A stretch of DNA of 64,000 nt from contig CM055092.1 in the NCBI GenBank assembly GCA_029204225.1, positions 75,766,345-75,830,344 on the forward strand, written 5' to 3'. Below the pieces are notes generated by a model, which saw only the letters and a program-made list of their open reading frames with translations, was not told where the DNA came from and ran no database searches. How positions within the stretch are numbered: position 1 is the stretch's first letter; each line of letters opens with the position of its first letter. The translations under genes and the position numbers were made by a program. Shown here piece after piece: positions 1-10,856 of this stretch. Source of the DNA: Diphasiastrum complanatum. Taxonomy: Eukaryota; Streptophyta; Lycopodiopsida; Lycopodiales; Lycopodiaceae.

Positions 1-328
1 TCAAAATAATTTCTGACGTGGATAGTGGTCACTCCTGTTGTATGTGGTTATTAATTATGCCACGTCATTCCGGACGGTCGTATTAGATAATTAATAATCA
101 TATGAGGGCCCACATCTATAATTGGACATAGGAGCACATGCATGGTGAAAGCTACTTTAATGCAGAATAGGAGGTCAATAGCTCAATTTAGGTTGTATGG
201 GAATCCTAAAGGGAATATTCTCTTTCTTTAGGAGAATAAGTTTTGGTTGGGTGATTCATGCTCCACAGGTGTCCTTTTGGTTTGCATGTGATTGGAATCC
301 TGAAGATCTTCACTTGGTGGTTCTTATA
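1..328 (+). mobile_element. Chromovirus family B LTR, 5' copy (cut by window edge)
   Basis: The sequence matches, with drift, the inverted copy at 40547-41035 and the direct copy at 32308-32703. The 40.5-kb copy lies beside a chromodomain and a polypurine tract, so this repeat is the LTR of a Ty3/gypsy chromovirus. Here the LTR is followed at 330-340 by a primer-site-like TGTATCAGAGC, so this is a 5' LTR in plus orientation. The first bases of the LTR lie outside the window. The small open frames seen on both strands inside it are shadows. Confidence 0.75.
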
Positions 329-329
329 G

Positions 330-340
330 TGTATCAGAGC
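330..340 (+). promoter_or_regulatory. Primer binding site (tRNA-Met type) of chromovirus B
   Basis: TGTATCAGAGC lies two bases after the LTR end. It equals the plant retrotransposon primer site TGGTATCAGAGC with one G missing. This is where initiator tRNA-Met would prime minus-strand DNA synthesis. Its place directly after the repeat fixes the LTR boundary and the plus orientation. Confidence 0.6.
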
Positions 341-1840
341 TTGGATCACATCTGCCAGGAGGTGGAGCTTGAGGATCTTGGATTTTGCAGTTCTTTTGGT
401 GTAGCTCTTTGCTTTTTCTTCCAAGTGTTGGATTTCAATTCAAGTAGGTGGATTGTCAGATCCTTGGTGTAAATGGGCTATAAAAATCATGTTTTGACTA
501 CAATTAGAACTTTTAGTGCTTGCATGCAATGAATTTATAGGGATTTGGATTTGATTGCATGAATTTGTGGATTTTCCCCACAAATTTTGGTCAAAATTAG
601 TCAAAATTAGTCAAAAAGCAAGGTTTTTTTGATGATTTTGGACTAATTTTGGGGTAGATCTCAAAATTCTCAACCAAGACTTGGTATGAACATTTTTAGA
701 GATGTAATGAAGCTTTCCCTAATCTTTCATGAAGTTTAGTAGGATTAGACACCATTAGAGGGCTCAAAACACCCAAAAATGGTGTATTTTTTATGATTTT
801 TGAGCATAGATACCTCCCAATTGGGGATCTGAGCCGGTTGGTTCTTGTTACAATCTTAAAGATATGCTGGATTTCCTCTGATTTGAGCTATCATGCATCC
901 AATTTGGATAGATGAATTAGACACCAACATATTGAAGTTTTGCCTATTGAAGGGCCATAAATGCATTTTTTGCATGATCTGAGCTTCTGATTGCTTGCTG
1001 GACTTGTTAGAAGTCTTGTGCCTCTCTAATGGACCTTATTAGAGTGCTTGTAACCTCTGATACAAGGTTTATTGGGCTGGGATGTGATTTTTGATGATTC
1101 CTCTCTCCAAAAGTGCACCCTCCTACTTGTTTTCTGGGCATTTATTTTTCGCATGTGTGAAGCCTAGGTGGCAGGGTGATGTGGCAAGTGCCTTGTAGAC
1201 CCATCTCCTTCGTACTGTGCTTTACAGTGACCAATTTGGTGTCCTGTAGAGAAAGTTATGGCCGTTTGAAGTTTGGCAATTTTTGAACAAAAATTTGCAA
1301 ATATTTAGAATTGTTCTGATGCATGCATGCTTGTAAATCAATAGAGTGCTTTCCAGTTGATGGAAATGTATGAATAGACCTGTAGGCATGCTTAAATGCA
1401 TGTCGCATGCGTAACCAATGATTTTGATAAGTAGAATTATTTCATGTAGCTATTTTTAGCAATTCTAGATCAAAAAAACAAATTTCCTAGCAACTAGGTA
1501 CGAAAAAATTTCGTTTTTTGAAAAATTCTGTGCATGTTGAGTTAGTTGCATGCATGATCTTTCGAAATGAATTCAATTTATAACAATGCCTGTGTTTTTG
1601 CAAAATTGATCTTTTTAAATCGATTTTCACAATTGGTCCATTTCGAATAGATTTTTGAAAATCCCAGTTTTTCGTAAATTTTAGTGTTGGTCATAAAAGT
1701 TGTTGTGGTTTAATTCATTCTGATATTGATTTTGCGAAAGTTTAATGTATATGCAAACTCTCTCTCTCTCTCTTAAACCCTATTTTTTATAGTACATAAT
1801 TTCATGGTAGCCCTGCACCTAACCATGGCCACATTGGACT
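341..1840 (+). other. Untranslated leader or decayed internal region, no gene seen
   Basis: AT-rich sequence with no credible reading frame. It holds a short direct repeat of GTCAAAATTA near 591-620 and a (CT)n run near 1759-1775. Because it follows a 5' LTR and primer site, it is probably the leader of chromovirus B or sequence inserted into it. No gag motif is visible. Confidence 0.4.
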
Positions 1841-1984
1841 TTGGCCCGCCATTCAACTTTGGTCTGCATTCAACTTCGGACCTCCTTATTTCCTGATGAA
1901 CCCTGCACTCCATTAACCCCTGTGATCCCCCCACCAAAGGATCGACGAACTAATTCTGGTCGCATCTATATGTCCCCTTCGGAC

Positions 1985-2080
1985 ACACACACACACACAC
2001 ACACACACTCACTCACTCACTCACACCATCGGCCGTCCATCATCGCCCGTCACTTAGATCGTTCCCCCCCCCCCCCCCCG
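1985..2080. repeat. Microsatellites: (AC)n, (ACTC)n and a poly-C run
   Basis: An (AC)n tract is followed by CACT units near 1985-2022, and a run of about 14 C lies near 2066-2080. They make up much of a 100-codon open frame at 1841-2143 that is rich in His, Thr and Pro. That frame is a product of the repeats and is not called as a gene. Confidence 0.8.
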
Positions 2081-2143
2081 TCGTCATCGGCACCACCAAA
2101 TCGTCCGCACCCGCCCCCGTCAACGACGGGCACACTTCGCTAG

Positions 2144-2419
2144 TCAAGTACTAAATTCTTTGAGTAGATCACTAGTAATAGATCTCAAGATGTAGAATGA
2201 AGGATCTATCTTCATTTGTTCTCTCCCTTTTACGATGAAATGATTAACCTCATGATGATTTCTAACAACAGTTCTCTCTGGCAGTGATGGAGTGTAGGTA
2301 GCTTCTACCTCCTCTGGCAACGATTTGTCCACAATGCAAATGAGGAACTTTTGCCTCTGGAATGTGTTGATTCTCAGATGTGATTGGTCAGCAGGAGCTT
2401 CAAGCCAGGTTTTTCTCAC
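2144..2419 (-). CDS. Unrecognised 91-codon ORF
   Basis: An open frame with ordinary composition: mixed charged and hydrophobic residues, no repeats, no membrane segment. It contains RINTFQRQKFLICIVDKSLP and ends KEFST. I recognise no family. It could be an exon or a retroelement fragment, since there is no promoter, partner exon or second copy in the window to decide. The flanks 2420-2790 hold no further gene. Confidence 0.2.
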   Translation of the reverse strand: MRKTWLEAPADQSHLRINTFQRQKFLICIVDKSLPEEVEATYTPSLPERTVVRNHHEVNHFIVKGREQMKIDPSFYILRSITSDLLKEFST

Positions 2420-2789
2420 AAAGTGTCATAAATTTTATGAATGTGGCCCTCATTATCTGGAATGAGCTACTGGCCTTGGATCAATGAAACATTTTTATTA
2501 TGCTATCACACCTTATAGAAAGTTCACATAAACCTTGATTTTGACTCTCAAGAATTTATTTTGGAAAGATTATCAAGACTTGTTCCATGAATGAACGAAG
2601 TCTAATCCTCACCCTCACATGAAGAAAAACAAAATGAGCTCACAAAAGACTCACTAACAAAGATAGAAACTTTCCATTGAATGAATCCTAGAAGAATTCT
2701 CAAGCTAGAATTGGTGAAATGGAAAGGAATCTCTACTCATCACATATGCCTCACACTCTATTGAATCCACTCTCATACACTCTATTGCA

Positions 2790-2915
2790 TTAGAGGAGTT
2801 CTAAATCCAAAAGACCCTTTGTAAAGATACTTTTTATATTTTTTTCTCAAATTTTGCTTACACATGGACCAATCAAAACATTCAAATTTGAATCTACGTA
2901 ACGTAGCTCATTAGA
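2790..2915. repeat. Dispersed repeat R2, copy 1
   Basis: The stretch from the GGAGTTCTAAATCC block to the ACGTAACGTA block is nearly the same as 63715-63835, in the same orientation. In both places it is followed at a similar distance by the foldback sequence that begins with the AAAGCGCT motif. R2 and the foldback are therefore parts of one larger dispersed repeat, perhaps the end of an LTR or DNA element. Confidence 0.7.
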
Positions 2916-3012
2916 ATTGGAAAAAAAAGTTTTCTTAATAATGCTATAATTCGGTGCCGGGGCAGCCCCACAAACATGACATGTTATTCATAGGATAATA
3001 TGTAATTATCAT

Positions 3013-3390
3013 TTCAAATAGCATAACTTTTTGTTGTAGCTCTGATTGAGACAAAAATTATACACTTGGAAAGCGCTCAACGAGAGCTTTCCAACAGTAC
3101 CCTAGATGACCTACTTTTGGGCTACTCTTCAAAAGTTATGGTTGGTCAAAGTTTCAGACCACAAAAAAAAAGTCCACATATCTCTCTTGTGCGCAGACTG
3201 AGAGTGCACAAGAGAGGAATGTGGACTTTTTTTTTGGTCTAAAATTTTGACGGCCATAACTTTTGAATAGTAGCCCAAAAGCAGGTCATTTAGGTGCCGT
3301 TAGAAAGCTCTCGTTGAGCGCTTTCCAATGGTATAATTTTTGTCTCAATCAGAGCTACGGTTAAAAAGTTATCATATTTCAAATGAACTA
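3013..3390. repeat. Foldback (hairpin) element with arms of about 180 bp
   Basis: The left arm (about 3013-3190) and the right arm (about 3215-3390) are imperfect reverse complements around a short centre near 3200. Matching blocks include AACTTTTT, GTAGCTCTGATTGAGAC, GGAAAGCGCTCAACGAGAGC and a run of A facing a run of T. Each arm holds a smaller palindrome, AGCGCT. Such structure is typical of foldback or MITE elements and gives a long RNA hairpin if transcribed. A related half copy runs off the window end at 63840-64000. Confidence 0.85.
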
Positions 3391-3399
3391 CAAACGGTA

Positions 3400-4640
3400 A
3401 TGTACATAGAATGGTTAAGCATCGAAACTAGTGCGGGCAAAAATGAAAAAGTATTTGGGCAGAATTTTTTTGGTAATTTACATCAATAAACTTAGTCAAT
3501 CTACGTGGCATTCCTTAAAGAGTCTTTTTTGGATTCAGAATTCTTCTAATGAATCCACTCTCATACAATCTGTCAAGAACATTTCAGGAATTCTCATTCA
3601 TAATTAAAATCTCTCTTTCACATTATTGGAGAAAGCTCAACTCATGATTCAATTTCATATCTCACATTAGACAAGCACTCATGGAGCAAGGGGCATTATC
3701 CTACCACTCATCACAATTCTCTCTATAAGCAAAGGATCCCCAATTGAATGAAAATTAAACAAGCACAGATCAAGGGAAAGTGAGGATCTTGGAGCATGAG
3801 GTCTTCATTCTAAATCATAACGTGCATGCATATCTATCTTTATTTACAAAAAAATATATATATAGTTCTACCATGTGCAGTTTCAGTATTTCATCTAAAA
3901 AGAAGACATCATCCTCTTTGAATGTCTTTTCTCATCATCATTACCCTGCGCACTGCCGCCAAGTTCCCCTTGCCATTGTTGCCATCCACTTCTCCTGCAC
4001 AAGTTCTTAATCATCTACTCATGTGCTTCATCAATCTGCACATGCAATCATAGGTACTTTGTGAAATTTGAATGCAATGCAATCCTATTTTAACTAAACA
4101 TGAGGTACTTTGTGAAAGTTGAATGCAATGCAATCCTATTTTAACTAAAGAGTTTACCTAATATGTTGGAAAGATGCTTCTACTTTCCAATTTTCTACAC
4201 ATGTTTTCAAAAATTATGATTGTAGAGTTGATATTCTTTGTTAGTTGGCTCTTTGCCATAGACTGTAGTTTGTAGACCACATTAAAGAAACTTGTTAACC
4301 AATTAGCTATGAGTATAAACTTAGTTGACTTAAGCTATGAATAGAACCTTAACAAAAAAATTCCATGTTTAAAAATTGCTCACAAAAAAATCTACAAAAA
4401 GGCTGTTTTCCACCGTAGCCAAGATGATATTATTCATGCTCAGTCTTACTCTTGCGGCTTCTTTATGCTTGTCATATTTATGGGGGGGTTTTTTAAACTC
4501 ACTAGCAAGCAAGTCCAAGTACTTTTGCTAGTGGAGTGTTGGAGTAGAAACACCCTGAAAGTTTCCTCTCTTTCCTATGAGTTGTGAGACACATAGACTT
4601 TGGCCTTGTCTCTTGAAAAATCTCCTTGACATGAGTTGGG
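3400..4640. other. Non-coding stretch with one short tandem duplication
   Basis: No credible gene is visible. A short piece near 3545-3575 repeats the phrase AATGAATCCACTCTCATACA also found near 2765. The only other structure is the 51-bp direct duplication listed separately. A 76-codon frame at 3780-4010 has no supporting features. Confidence 0.4.
4052..4151. repeat. 51-bp tandem duplication
   Basis: Two adjacent copies start at 4052 and 4103 with AGGTACTTTGTGAA and run through GCAATGCAATCCTATTTTAA with one or two differences. This is a recent local duplication with no sign of function. Confidence 0.9.
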
Positions 4641-6494
4641 ATGACTCCCTCCTTTCTCCATCACACACTTGGATTGTTGGTAGATATGAAGATCTCACCA
4701 TCATTATTGAAAAGTATTAACCTTTTCACTTGCCTCCAATAGGTACCCCCCCTAAGACAAATGAAAATGTGAAATGACTTTACAAAGTAATTTTGTGACT
4801 CCCATAAGCCTAGACTTGAACAAATCAAAGGTGTAACAAGATGTTGGAGAATTAATCTAGTGTGCTCAGCAATTGATTTATAATTAAAAGTACCAACGAT
4901 TGTTACTTGTTCACAATGAATTGGTAACACCAATGTCTCATTGGAAGAGGAAAGGATCTTTGTTGAATCACGAAGATAATTGTCCATTTGAATCCAATCG
5001 TACAGTTGCATGTGGCCCCTCGACATGTAATTCTAAAACATTTAACATCGAACAAAAAGATCTTGAAAGATGTATAGTCGACTTACGATATATCTTGTAT
5101 GGTTCCAATGTATTCGAAGTCACTTTCAACCAAATTGGTTATCCCTACTGTGATTGGATTGATGAAACCTTGTCATCAACCTACAATCGAATGTCCATTC
5201 TTTTTTGGTCTATGCATTCAATGCGAAAGTGTTGTCCACTAGACCAAAGAGTAGTATGCCGCCTATACTGCCATATTGAAAAATGTATATATCAATTAAT
5301 ATTTTAAAAAAATGTGTTACAAAACCAAAGCAATTATTATATATATCATAAATGGTGATTCTAAGTTTAGAGACAAACATGCCAACTTTAACCGTGCACA
5401 AGATCTCACTCCAAATTTGATATTTGTTTTCCACTCGCACAACCATCATTCATGGCTTCATATAGCCAAGAAATGTTGCATTGATTTGGGAGCTTCTCCA
5501 ATTCAAATGGAAAAGCCTAGCCCCTATGTGATCGACACCACCACGTTCTACCAAATATTCCATTGATCTTTGGATTTTTCATATAAATCAATCCAAGATT
5601 GACAATTCTTCTGTGTTGTATAGCATGAATGTGCAAACTTTGTCTCTCATACACTCAAAAAAACCTAGCACATGTTTCTTTTCCTTGGGGGAATGTTGTC
5701 TTGTTTGTTGCTCTCCTCATCACTATGATGCCAGAGTCCTTGGAGCCCCTGGATTTAATTGTGTCAATACTATGTAATGTAAAACAAAGACTCTTGTTCC
5801 ATCCAACCTTCCTCCATACTACCTTTCTACACACATTTTTTGGTGAATAAAATCTTTTAGGACTTTCATAAAGTGCTCCAAAATAAACATCCATCTTGCA
5901 CTCACAGGGCCCGCTAGCTCCACCTTATCAACAAGGTGAACCAATAGGTGAATTTGGATATCCATGATTATATGCATCACTAATTGACCACATCAAATGC
6001 ATGTACCTGTATCATCATGTGCCAATTGTGAGACGTTAATCCGGATAATTTGCCATCTGTGGTGAATGCCCCTCTATATAAACCCCTACATATCTAGTGG
6101 AAAATCATGCATGTCTAATATTTGCCTTTATATGCGTAGTCTCTTCGTTCAACAAAATCCATGGTGCACGAGTTAATCTTGATCTTGACTCTTGTCCATC
6201 TTTAGTCCACAAGTGTCGTATTTGAAAAAATCTTGCATATAAACCTTCTGACTGATTGAAGTGTCTCCATAGTGACTCTCCCCACATTTGAAACTGTGTA
6301 TTGGATCCAATAAATGAGTTCTTTTTAATGTTGTCCAATATGAGAGTGTATGAAATATGGATAACCTTTTTATACCCTCTATGGAAGTGGAATTCTCCGT
6401 TTCATTGTTCCATTTCTCAAGCCAATCTTTACCTCATTAATCTTCCGGTGGAGGGCGTGCCTCCACTTTGTCTCCTAGTGGACAAAAACAAGTT
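4640..6494 (-). pseudogene. Unrecognised decayed coding remnant
   Basis: A chain of open frames lies on the minus strand at 6338-6105, 5894-5655, 5449-5210 and 5026-4661, broken by stops and shifts. They have ordinary protein composition, e.g. WGESLWRHFNQSEGLYARFF at the upstream end. Overlapping plus frames (4900-5307, 5312-5566) make the strand uncertain. A TATA-like CTCTATATAAACC on the plus strand near 6072 suggests an element end. I recognise no domain. The right edge is the family A LTR. Confidence 0.25.
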
Positions 6495-6895
6495 TGTAAT
6501 GGTTTTCTTTCCTTGCATATCATCAACCCAAGATTTAATCAATCTAGCATCAAGGAGATGAAGTTAGTTGTCATGAGTAGATTCGTTCCATGAGAGCAAT
6601 AGCATATTTCAGATTTCAGCATGAATGGAAGATCCACATCCATTAACCCTAAGCATTAACACTAAGATCCACAATGAAGATAGCTTACTCTCTCTCTCTC
6701 TCTCCCTTCCTCTCTCATAAAAAGTATAAAAACATGCAGTCCCAATAATACTCAGGTCCAGCAATTAGCAAACACTATAAAAGCATGAGAAATAGAGGAA
6801 AAGTAATAGTGAGCAAGGACATTCATAAATCCATTTCACAAGAGAACCAATTTGCATTATTGAAATGAAGATATGTACATGTAGCAAACTCGAGT
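6495..6895 (-). mobile_element. Family A gypsy LTR, downstream part (minus)
   Basis: The reverse complement matches the second half of the LTR at 21231-21996. It starts at the CTCGAG block just after the TATA box, passes a (CT)n tract, and ends at the LTR terminus. The U3 half is missing, and the piece joins directly to a fragment of the family A accessory ORF at 6912-7100. This looks like an internal deletion. Confidence 0.7.
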
Positions 6896-6981
6896 CGGGC
6901 AGTGTTGAAATCTAGGTTGTGCATGGTATCGCACCTTCTCCATGAAATCGAGTCAGGCAGTGTTGAAATCTAGGTTGTGTG
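6891..6981. repeat. Direct duplication, unit about 31 bp, spacing about 58 bp
   Basis: CGAGTC(G/A)GGCAGTGTTGAAA continuing to GGTTGTG occurs at 6891-6921 and again at about 6949-6981. The copies lie where the family A LTR remnant meets accessory ORF sequence, so the duplication probably marks the deletion joint. Confidence 0.8.
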
Positions 6982-7100
6982 GCAAAAAACAACAATGGGC
7001 TCCGGCGATCTACTTTGAAGTTGTCCAGGCTATAAATCGAGATTCCCATGAGCCTTTTATTACCTCCTCCTAAACTCGCATTTCTCAAAGGGACCCACAT
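6912..7100 (-). pseudogene. Fragment of family A accessory ORF
   Basis: The minus-strand sequence matches the end of the accessory ORF region at about 21000-21130: the blocks encoding the LMGIS/LLGIP and NFKVDRRSP segments and the following GGAGAAGGTGC phrase. It also resembles 50560-50710. It is a 3' end fragment of family A gypsy with no complete reading frame. Confidence 0.6.
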
Positions 7101-7244
7101 GTCGTGTAAAAGGGTTGGTCAAAAGCCAAGTTTCATCCTCTCGTTCACTTTAGATCAAAATTTGAGTCACAAATCCTGGTTTTGATTTTGAGCGCGGGAA
7201 TCATTATGTCCTATACATCAGAGCCTTACGTCCTTTTTCTCTCC

Positions 7245-7275
7245 GTTTTCTTATATATATATGTGATCCATACAC
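7245..7275 (+). promoter_or_regulatory. TATA box region of the zinc-finger gene
   Basis: TTCTTATATATATATGTGATCC lies about 360 bp before the start codon. The same block is conserved in the duplicate locus at about 33745-33760, inside a conserved upstream region starting near 7160 and 33655. Conservation of a TATA-like core in both copies makes it the likely core promoter. The transcript start itself cannot be read. Confidence 0.5.
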
Positions 7276-7619
7276 GTTAAAATACATTCGGTCGTTCATA
7301 GTTGCTGCTACGAAAGCGAGTTTGTATTCACCTTCCTTCATTTTCTTTGAGAACCTTCTCCTTCATCACACTTCTGCCGGTCGCTAATGTTCACAGTGTT
7401 AGATTCTATCCGCGTGTGTGGCACGATCTGCTACATTCATACTTATGAGCGATTGATTATTCTTCCATGCCAAAGTTATGCATACACTCTTGTTCCCCAA
7501 CATCAATTAAAGTAGACCGATTATAGTCGTGCAGCAGAAGGAATGCAACATCTTTAGTCGGCATTGAGTTGTGAAGCTTCCTATATCAGGGCGACTATCA
7601 TTCTTTACGTCTATACACC

Positions 7620-8374
7620 ATGTTCAATGATGAACAGAAAAATGATAAACTGCTTGATTCTGGTCCAATGATTGGAGCTCCTAAACGGACCGAAAGGCGA
7701 CATGGAAAGCCGTCGACGTCGATAATTCAAGATGAAAATTCAACGTCAAAGAATGCATTTGCGTCCCATGTACGTAGTCACCTTTACAAAACAGAGCTTT
7801 GCAAGCTGTGGGAGGAAAGTGGAAGCTGTTACTTTGGTAAAAAATGCAAGGTATATTTTAATATGTATTATAGATCAAGGATCAAGGCAAGGGTATTGAT
7901 CGTATCAGGATGCATACTTAGAAAACTTGATGTCCATTTCTGTTATCTTATCTCTTGGTGATATATTGCTACAGTTTAGTGCCATCTATTTTCTATAATA
8001 GATGGAGTGTTATTGCCGTTTATTTTGAACTTCAAAAAACGTATGAATTGCTAGTTTGCTCACGGAAGGGAGGATCTACGAATTGCTAATCGACATTCAA
8101 AATACAAGACAGAGGTAAGCTTCCTTATGTATTCTCATCTAGAACCATCGAAATAATGCATGAGTCGATTTATTAAACAGTGTTATCCTTGCAGGATTGT
8201 ACGGCTTTCACCATAGAGGGACTTTGCAAATATGGTACTCGATGCTCCTTTATCCATCCAAAATTCTCTCTTGGGGAAGGAGCTTTCCAGGGAAAGAGAC
8301 TTTCTAAAAGGCTGCCAGTTTTTGAGCAGATCTGTCAAAGTTCTCCTCAAAGTGGACCATCTTCAAGTTCATAG
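7620..8374 (+). CDS. Tandem CCCH zinc-finger protein, tristetraprolin type (three exons)
   Basis: Predicted exons are 7620-7850, 8055-8114 and 8195-8374, with GT...AG introns and phase 0 joints, giving 156 aa. Finger 1 uses C61, C70, C76 and H80. Finger 2 uses C99, C108, C114 and H118. The pattern is CX8CX5CX3H, 18 residues, CX8CX5CX3H, each finger led by YKTE. This is the metazoan TTP/TIS11 layout, kept in plants by the AtC3H14/C3H15 group. That family binds AU-rich elements in mRNA 3' ends and promotes decay; here this is inference. The N-terminus is basic and Ser/Thr-rich. The protein is short for the plant group. All eight metal ligands and splice sites are intact, so the gene looks functional. 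A damaged duplicate lies at 34.7-35.4 kb. Confidence 0.85.
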
Positions 8375-8449
8375 TTAAAGTTATGGTTGATACATGCTAC
8401 TCGTTCGGTTCTAAACTATACATAAACATTGCTTCTGTTTATATATAAT

Positions 8450-8566
8450 TCTAGAATACATAGAATATGTGAACCTGGACACACTTCTTCTAGAATACAT
8501 AGAATCTGTGAGCCTGGACACACTTCTTCTAGAATACATAGAATCTGTGAGCCTGGACACACTTCT
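8450..8566. repeat. 39-bp minisatellite, three copies, in the zinc-finger 3' region
   Basis: Units start at 8450, 8489 and 8528 with TCTAGAATACATAGAAT and end CTGGACACACTTCT. Units 2 and 3 are identical; unit 1 differs at two places. The duplicate locus has a single unit near 35467. Since 39 is a multiple of three, the array makes an open frame at 8429-8635 with a 13-residue repeat; this is not a credible protein. Confidence 0.95.
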
Positions 8567-9245
8567 TCAAGTATAGACTTGATTACTTACATGGTCCTTT
8601 GGATGCACGTGCATTGCAGAGTGTCTTTTATTTGAACTTAAAATGTCAAAACCTAAAAGAGTAATCTACACCATTTGATCAAAACATTTACCTTGAAATA
8701 CCTTCACTTATAAAATGTTAAAATGGACTACTTAAGAAAGCACCATTTGACGTGCTTTTATTTGAACTAGCTTAAGAAAATATAAGTAGGACACCGGTCC
8801 ATCGCATTTCTAATGGCATTACATACTGAAAAAGGCGTGGAACTTTGCTCATACATGAAGCAATGCTGATTTATAATTTGGTCACTGTCTTAGCTTGGCT
8901 AAGCTTTGTTGACTTTGAATTACGAGATCAACAAGGGGCTCGATTGCAAGTAGGATTAATCAGAGCCTAATAAAAAATGAGAATGAAGTAAACAAGGTTA
9001 GAAGATTTTGAGGCCTAGAAACACTTTATCCACTCCATCAACTAGAATGCCTAGAAGCACCATAGCAAAAATGTGATGAGAGGCTATTGCAATTTTATGG
9101 AGGATAATTATAATAGAATATATGTGCATATTACCCACTATTATTAAAAATATCTTGAAATTCGCTTAGACAAGAGACAATATATATATCTTTCCCAACT
9201 CCATGTCATTTTCCTTAAAGAGATGAATCCCTGCTTTTATTGAAG
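8567..9245. other. 3' flank of the zinc-finger gene, with sequence absent from the duplicate
   Basis: Up to about 8640 and again from about 9180 to 9245 the sequence matches the flank of the duplicate (35500-35590 and 35615-35680). The 540 bp between have no match there and no gene. They are either an insertion here or a deletion in the other copy. Confidence 0.5.
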
Positions 9246-9249
9246 GATG

Positions 9250-10060
9250 TTAAAGTTCCAAAGCTCCTAGTTTGGATTCAGGATTATAGAGAGCTAATTA
9301 ATTTTCATGTTTTAGATTTAGCACGTATGGATATAATGAGAGGTTATTTAATAAATCTCCTGATATAGACTTTGAGAGGCATGTGCTCTCTTTTCAGGAG
9401 GGTAATGAAGTAGTTACTCTCTTCGGAGACATATATGTACATCCATTTGGGATGATTTCATTTGTTAATGTAATGGAATTTTTTAATTCGTAGTATGAAG
9501 CTTATTTTTTGTTTGGTTAATGTAAATGGAGAAGAATAAGATTTGAGATGAATTCAAATATGTTGTTCTAGTTGAATTACCTCATGGAATACCACTGTCT
9601 AGGTCATTACACCACATGATTGAGCTAATTCCAAGTAGTCACCTTATCTCTATACAATCCTGTCAGTTTTCTTAGAAGGATGTGTGTTGACTACAAGGGG
9701 TTGAATAAGATAACTATTAAGAATAAATATCCATTACCCTGAATGGATGATCTGGTGGATCAATTAGGTGGAGCTAAATACTTCACAAAAATAGATTTCA
9801 GAACTGTAATCATCAGATTAGGATTCATCCAAATGATAAGCAAAATACTATTTTTCGGATGAGATTCGGTCATTATGAATTTCTTGTGCTTCGACAAATG
9901 CACCTACGACATTTCAACAGATCATAAATGATATTTTTTGTCCATATCTAGGTCAATTTCCTAGTTGTATATTTAGATGATATTCTCATCTACAATAGAA
10001 CACTTAATCAGCATCTGAATCATGTTAAGACTATCTTGCCGCAATCATAACAACGTGAAA
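9250..10060 (+). pseudogene. Decayed chromovirus gag-pol: protease to reverse transcriptase
   Basis: The first part matches, in the opposite orientation, the protease/RT linker at 41544-42106 (VWIQDYRELI, then a HVLSFQEG-like block). It then continues into reverse transcriptase with KYPLP.MDDLVDQLGGAKYF, and a VYLDDILIYN block near 9965 carries the catalytic Asp pair. Many stops and frameshifts interrupt it. It belongs to family B and may be the inside of the element whose 5' LTR opens the window. Confidence 0.65.
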
Positions 10061-10850
10061 CTCACGACATGAAATTGTAATGCTCACACATGGAACCATA
10101 GGAATGACCCCAATTATAGAACCGCAATCACAATGAGGACTCACAAGTACTCAACAGAAAATCACAACGAGAACTCGTAAATCTGCAACAGAAAATCGCA
10201 ATGAGAACTCATAAATCGGCAAAAGAAAATCGCAACAGCCGAGATATGAAATTGCAATATTGCGACCAACTAGAACCGTAATCCAAGTACCCTCTTTCTC
10301 GCAATATACCGTAGAAATTAGTCGGCCGTTCACCGTCATATCTCGAACTGAAGAGACCATAACAATGTCATCGCAACACTGTGAGATATGCGCACAACCC
10401 GTAATATAATCGCAACTTATGCGCTATGGTTAATCTAGTTGCTAAACTATAATGAAATCGGGTATCCATAGCATTTTCCAAGTACCCGTTATAAAAATTA
10501 TCATACAATCCTATCCAAAATCACTCGACACAAGGGTTTGTAACATCCTTCTACAATAGAACTAGTATGAGCAATATTTTGTATCACGTCCACATGTAAC
10601 GATATTTAGTGCGCTTCCGCACTTCCTAGAAGATCAATTCATATAATTGTTAATGATTCCTCATTTTATAAAGCAATTTAAATATACATATGCCTACACA
10701 CACCATGGTTAATCACGTATACACCATTTTCTCGTATTTTACTATAATATAAAGTGATGTATGAAATTTTCAATAGCCCAGTACTTATTAATTACTTATT
10801 TACACGTGTTTTTCTTTCACATGCATCTCCATAAGGAATCATCATCTAGG
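10061..10850. repeat. Degenerate array of a GAAAATCGCAA motif, then AT-rich DNA
   Basis: Between about 10150 and 10230 three units of roughly 34 bp share CAACAGAAAATC(A/G)CAA followed by GAGAACTC(G/A)TAAATC. Looser copies continue on both sides. From about 10400 to 10850 the sequence is AT-rich and featureless. A 69-codon minus frame at 10151-10360 is made of the repeat. Confidence 0.6.
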
Positions 10851-10856
10851 CTTCCA

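Noticed and set aside
1841-2143. 100-codon open frame
   Set aside because: Built largely from (AC)n, (ACTC)n and poly-C repeats; composition is not protein-like.
8450-8566. CRISPR-like array
   Set aside because: Repeats are directly adjacent with no spacers, and the genome is a plant.
8429-8635. 68-codon frame with three perfect 13-residue repeats
   Set aside because: It is the 39-bp minisatellite read through; the single-unit duplicate locus has no such frame, so it is not a repeat protein.
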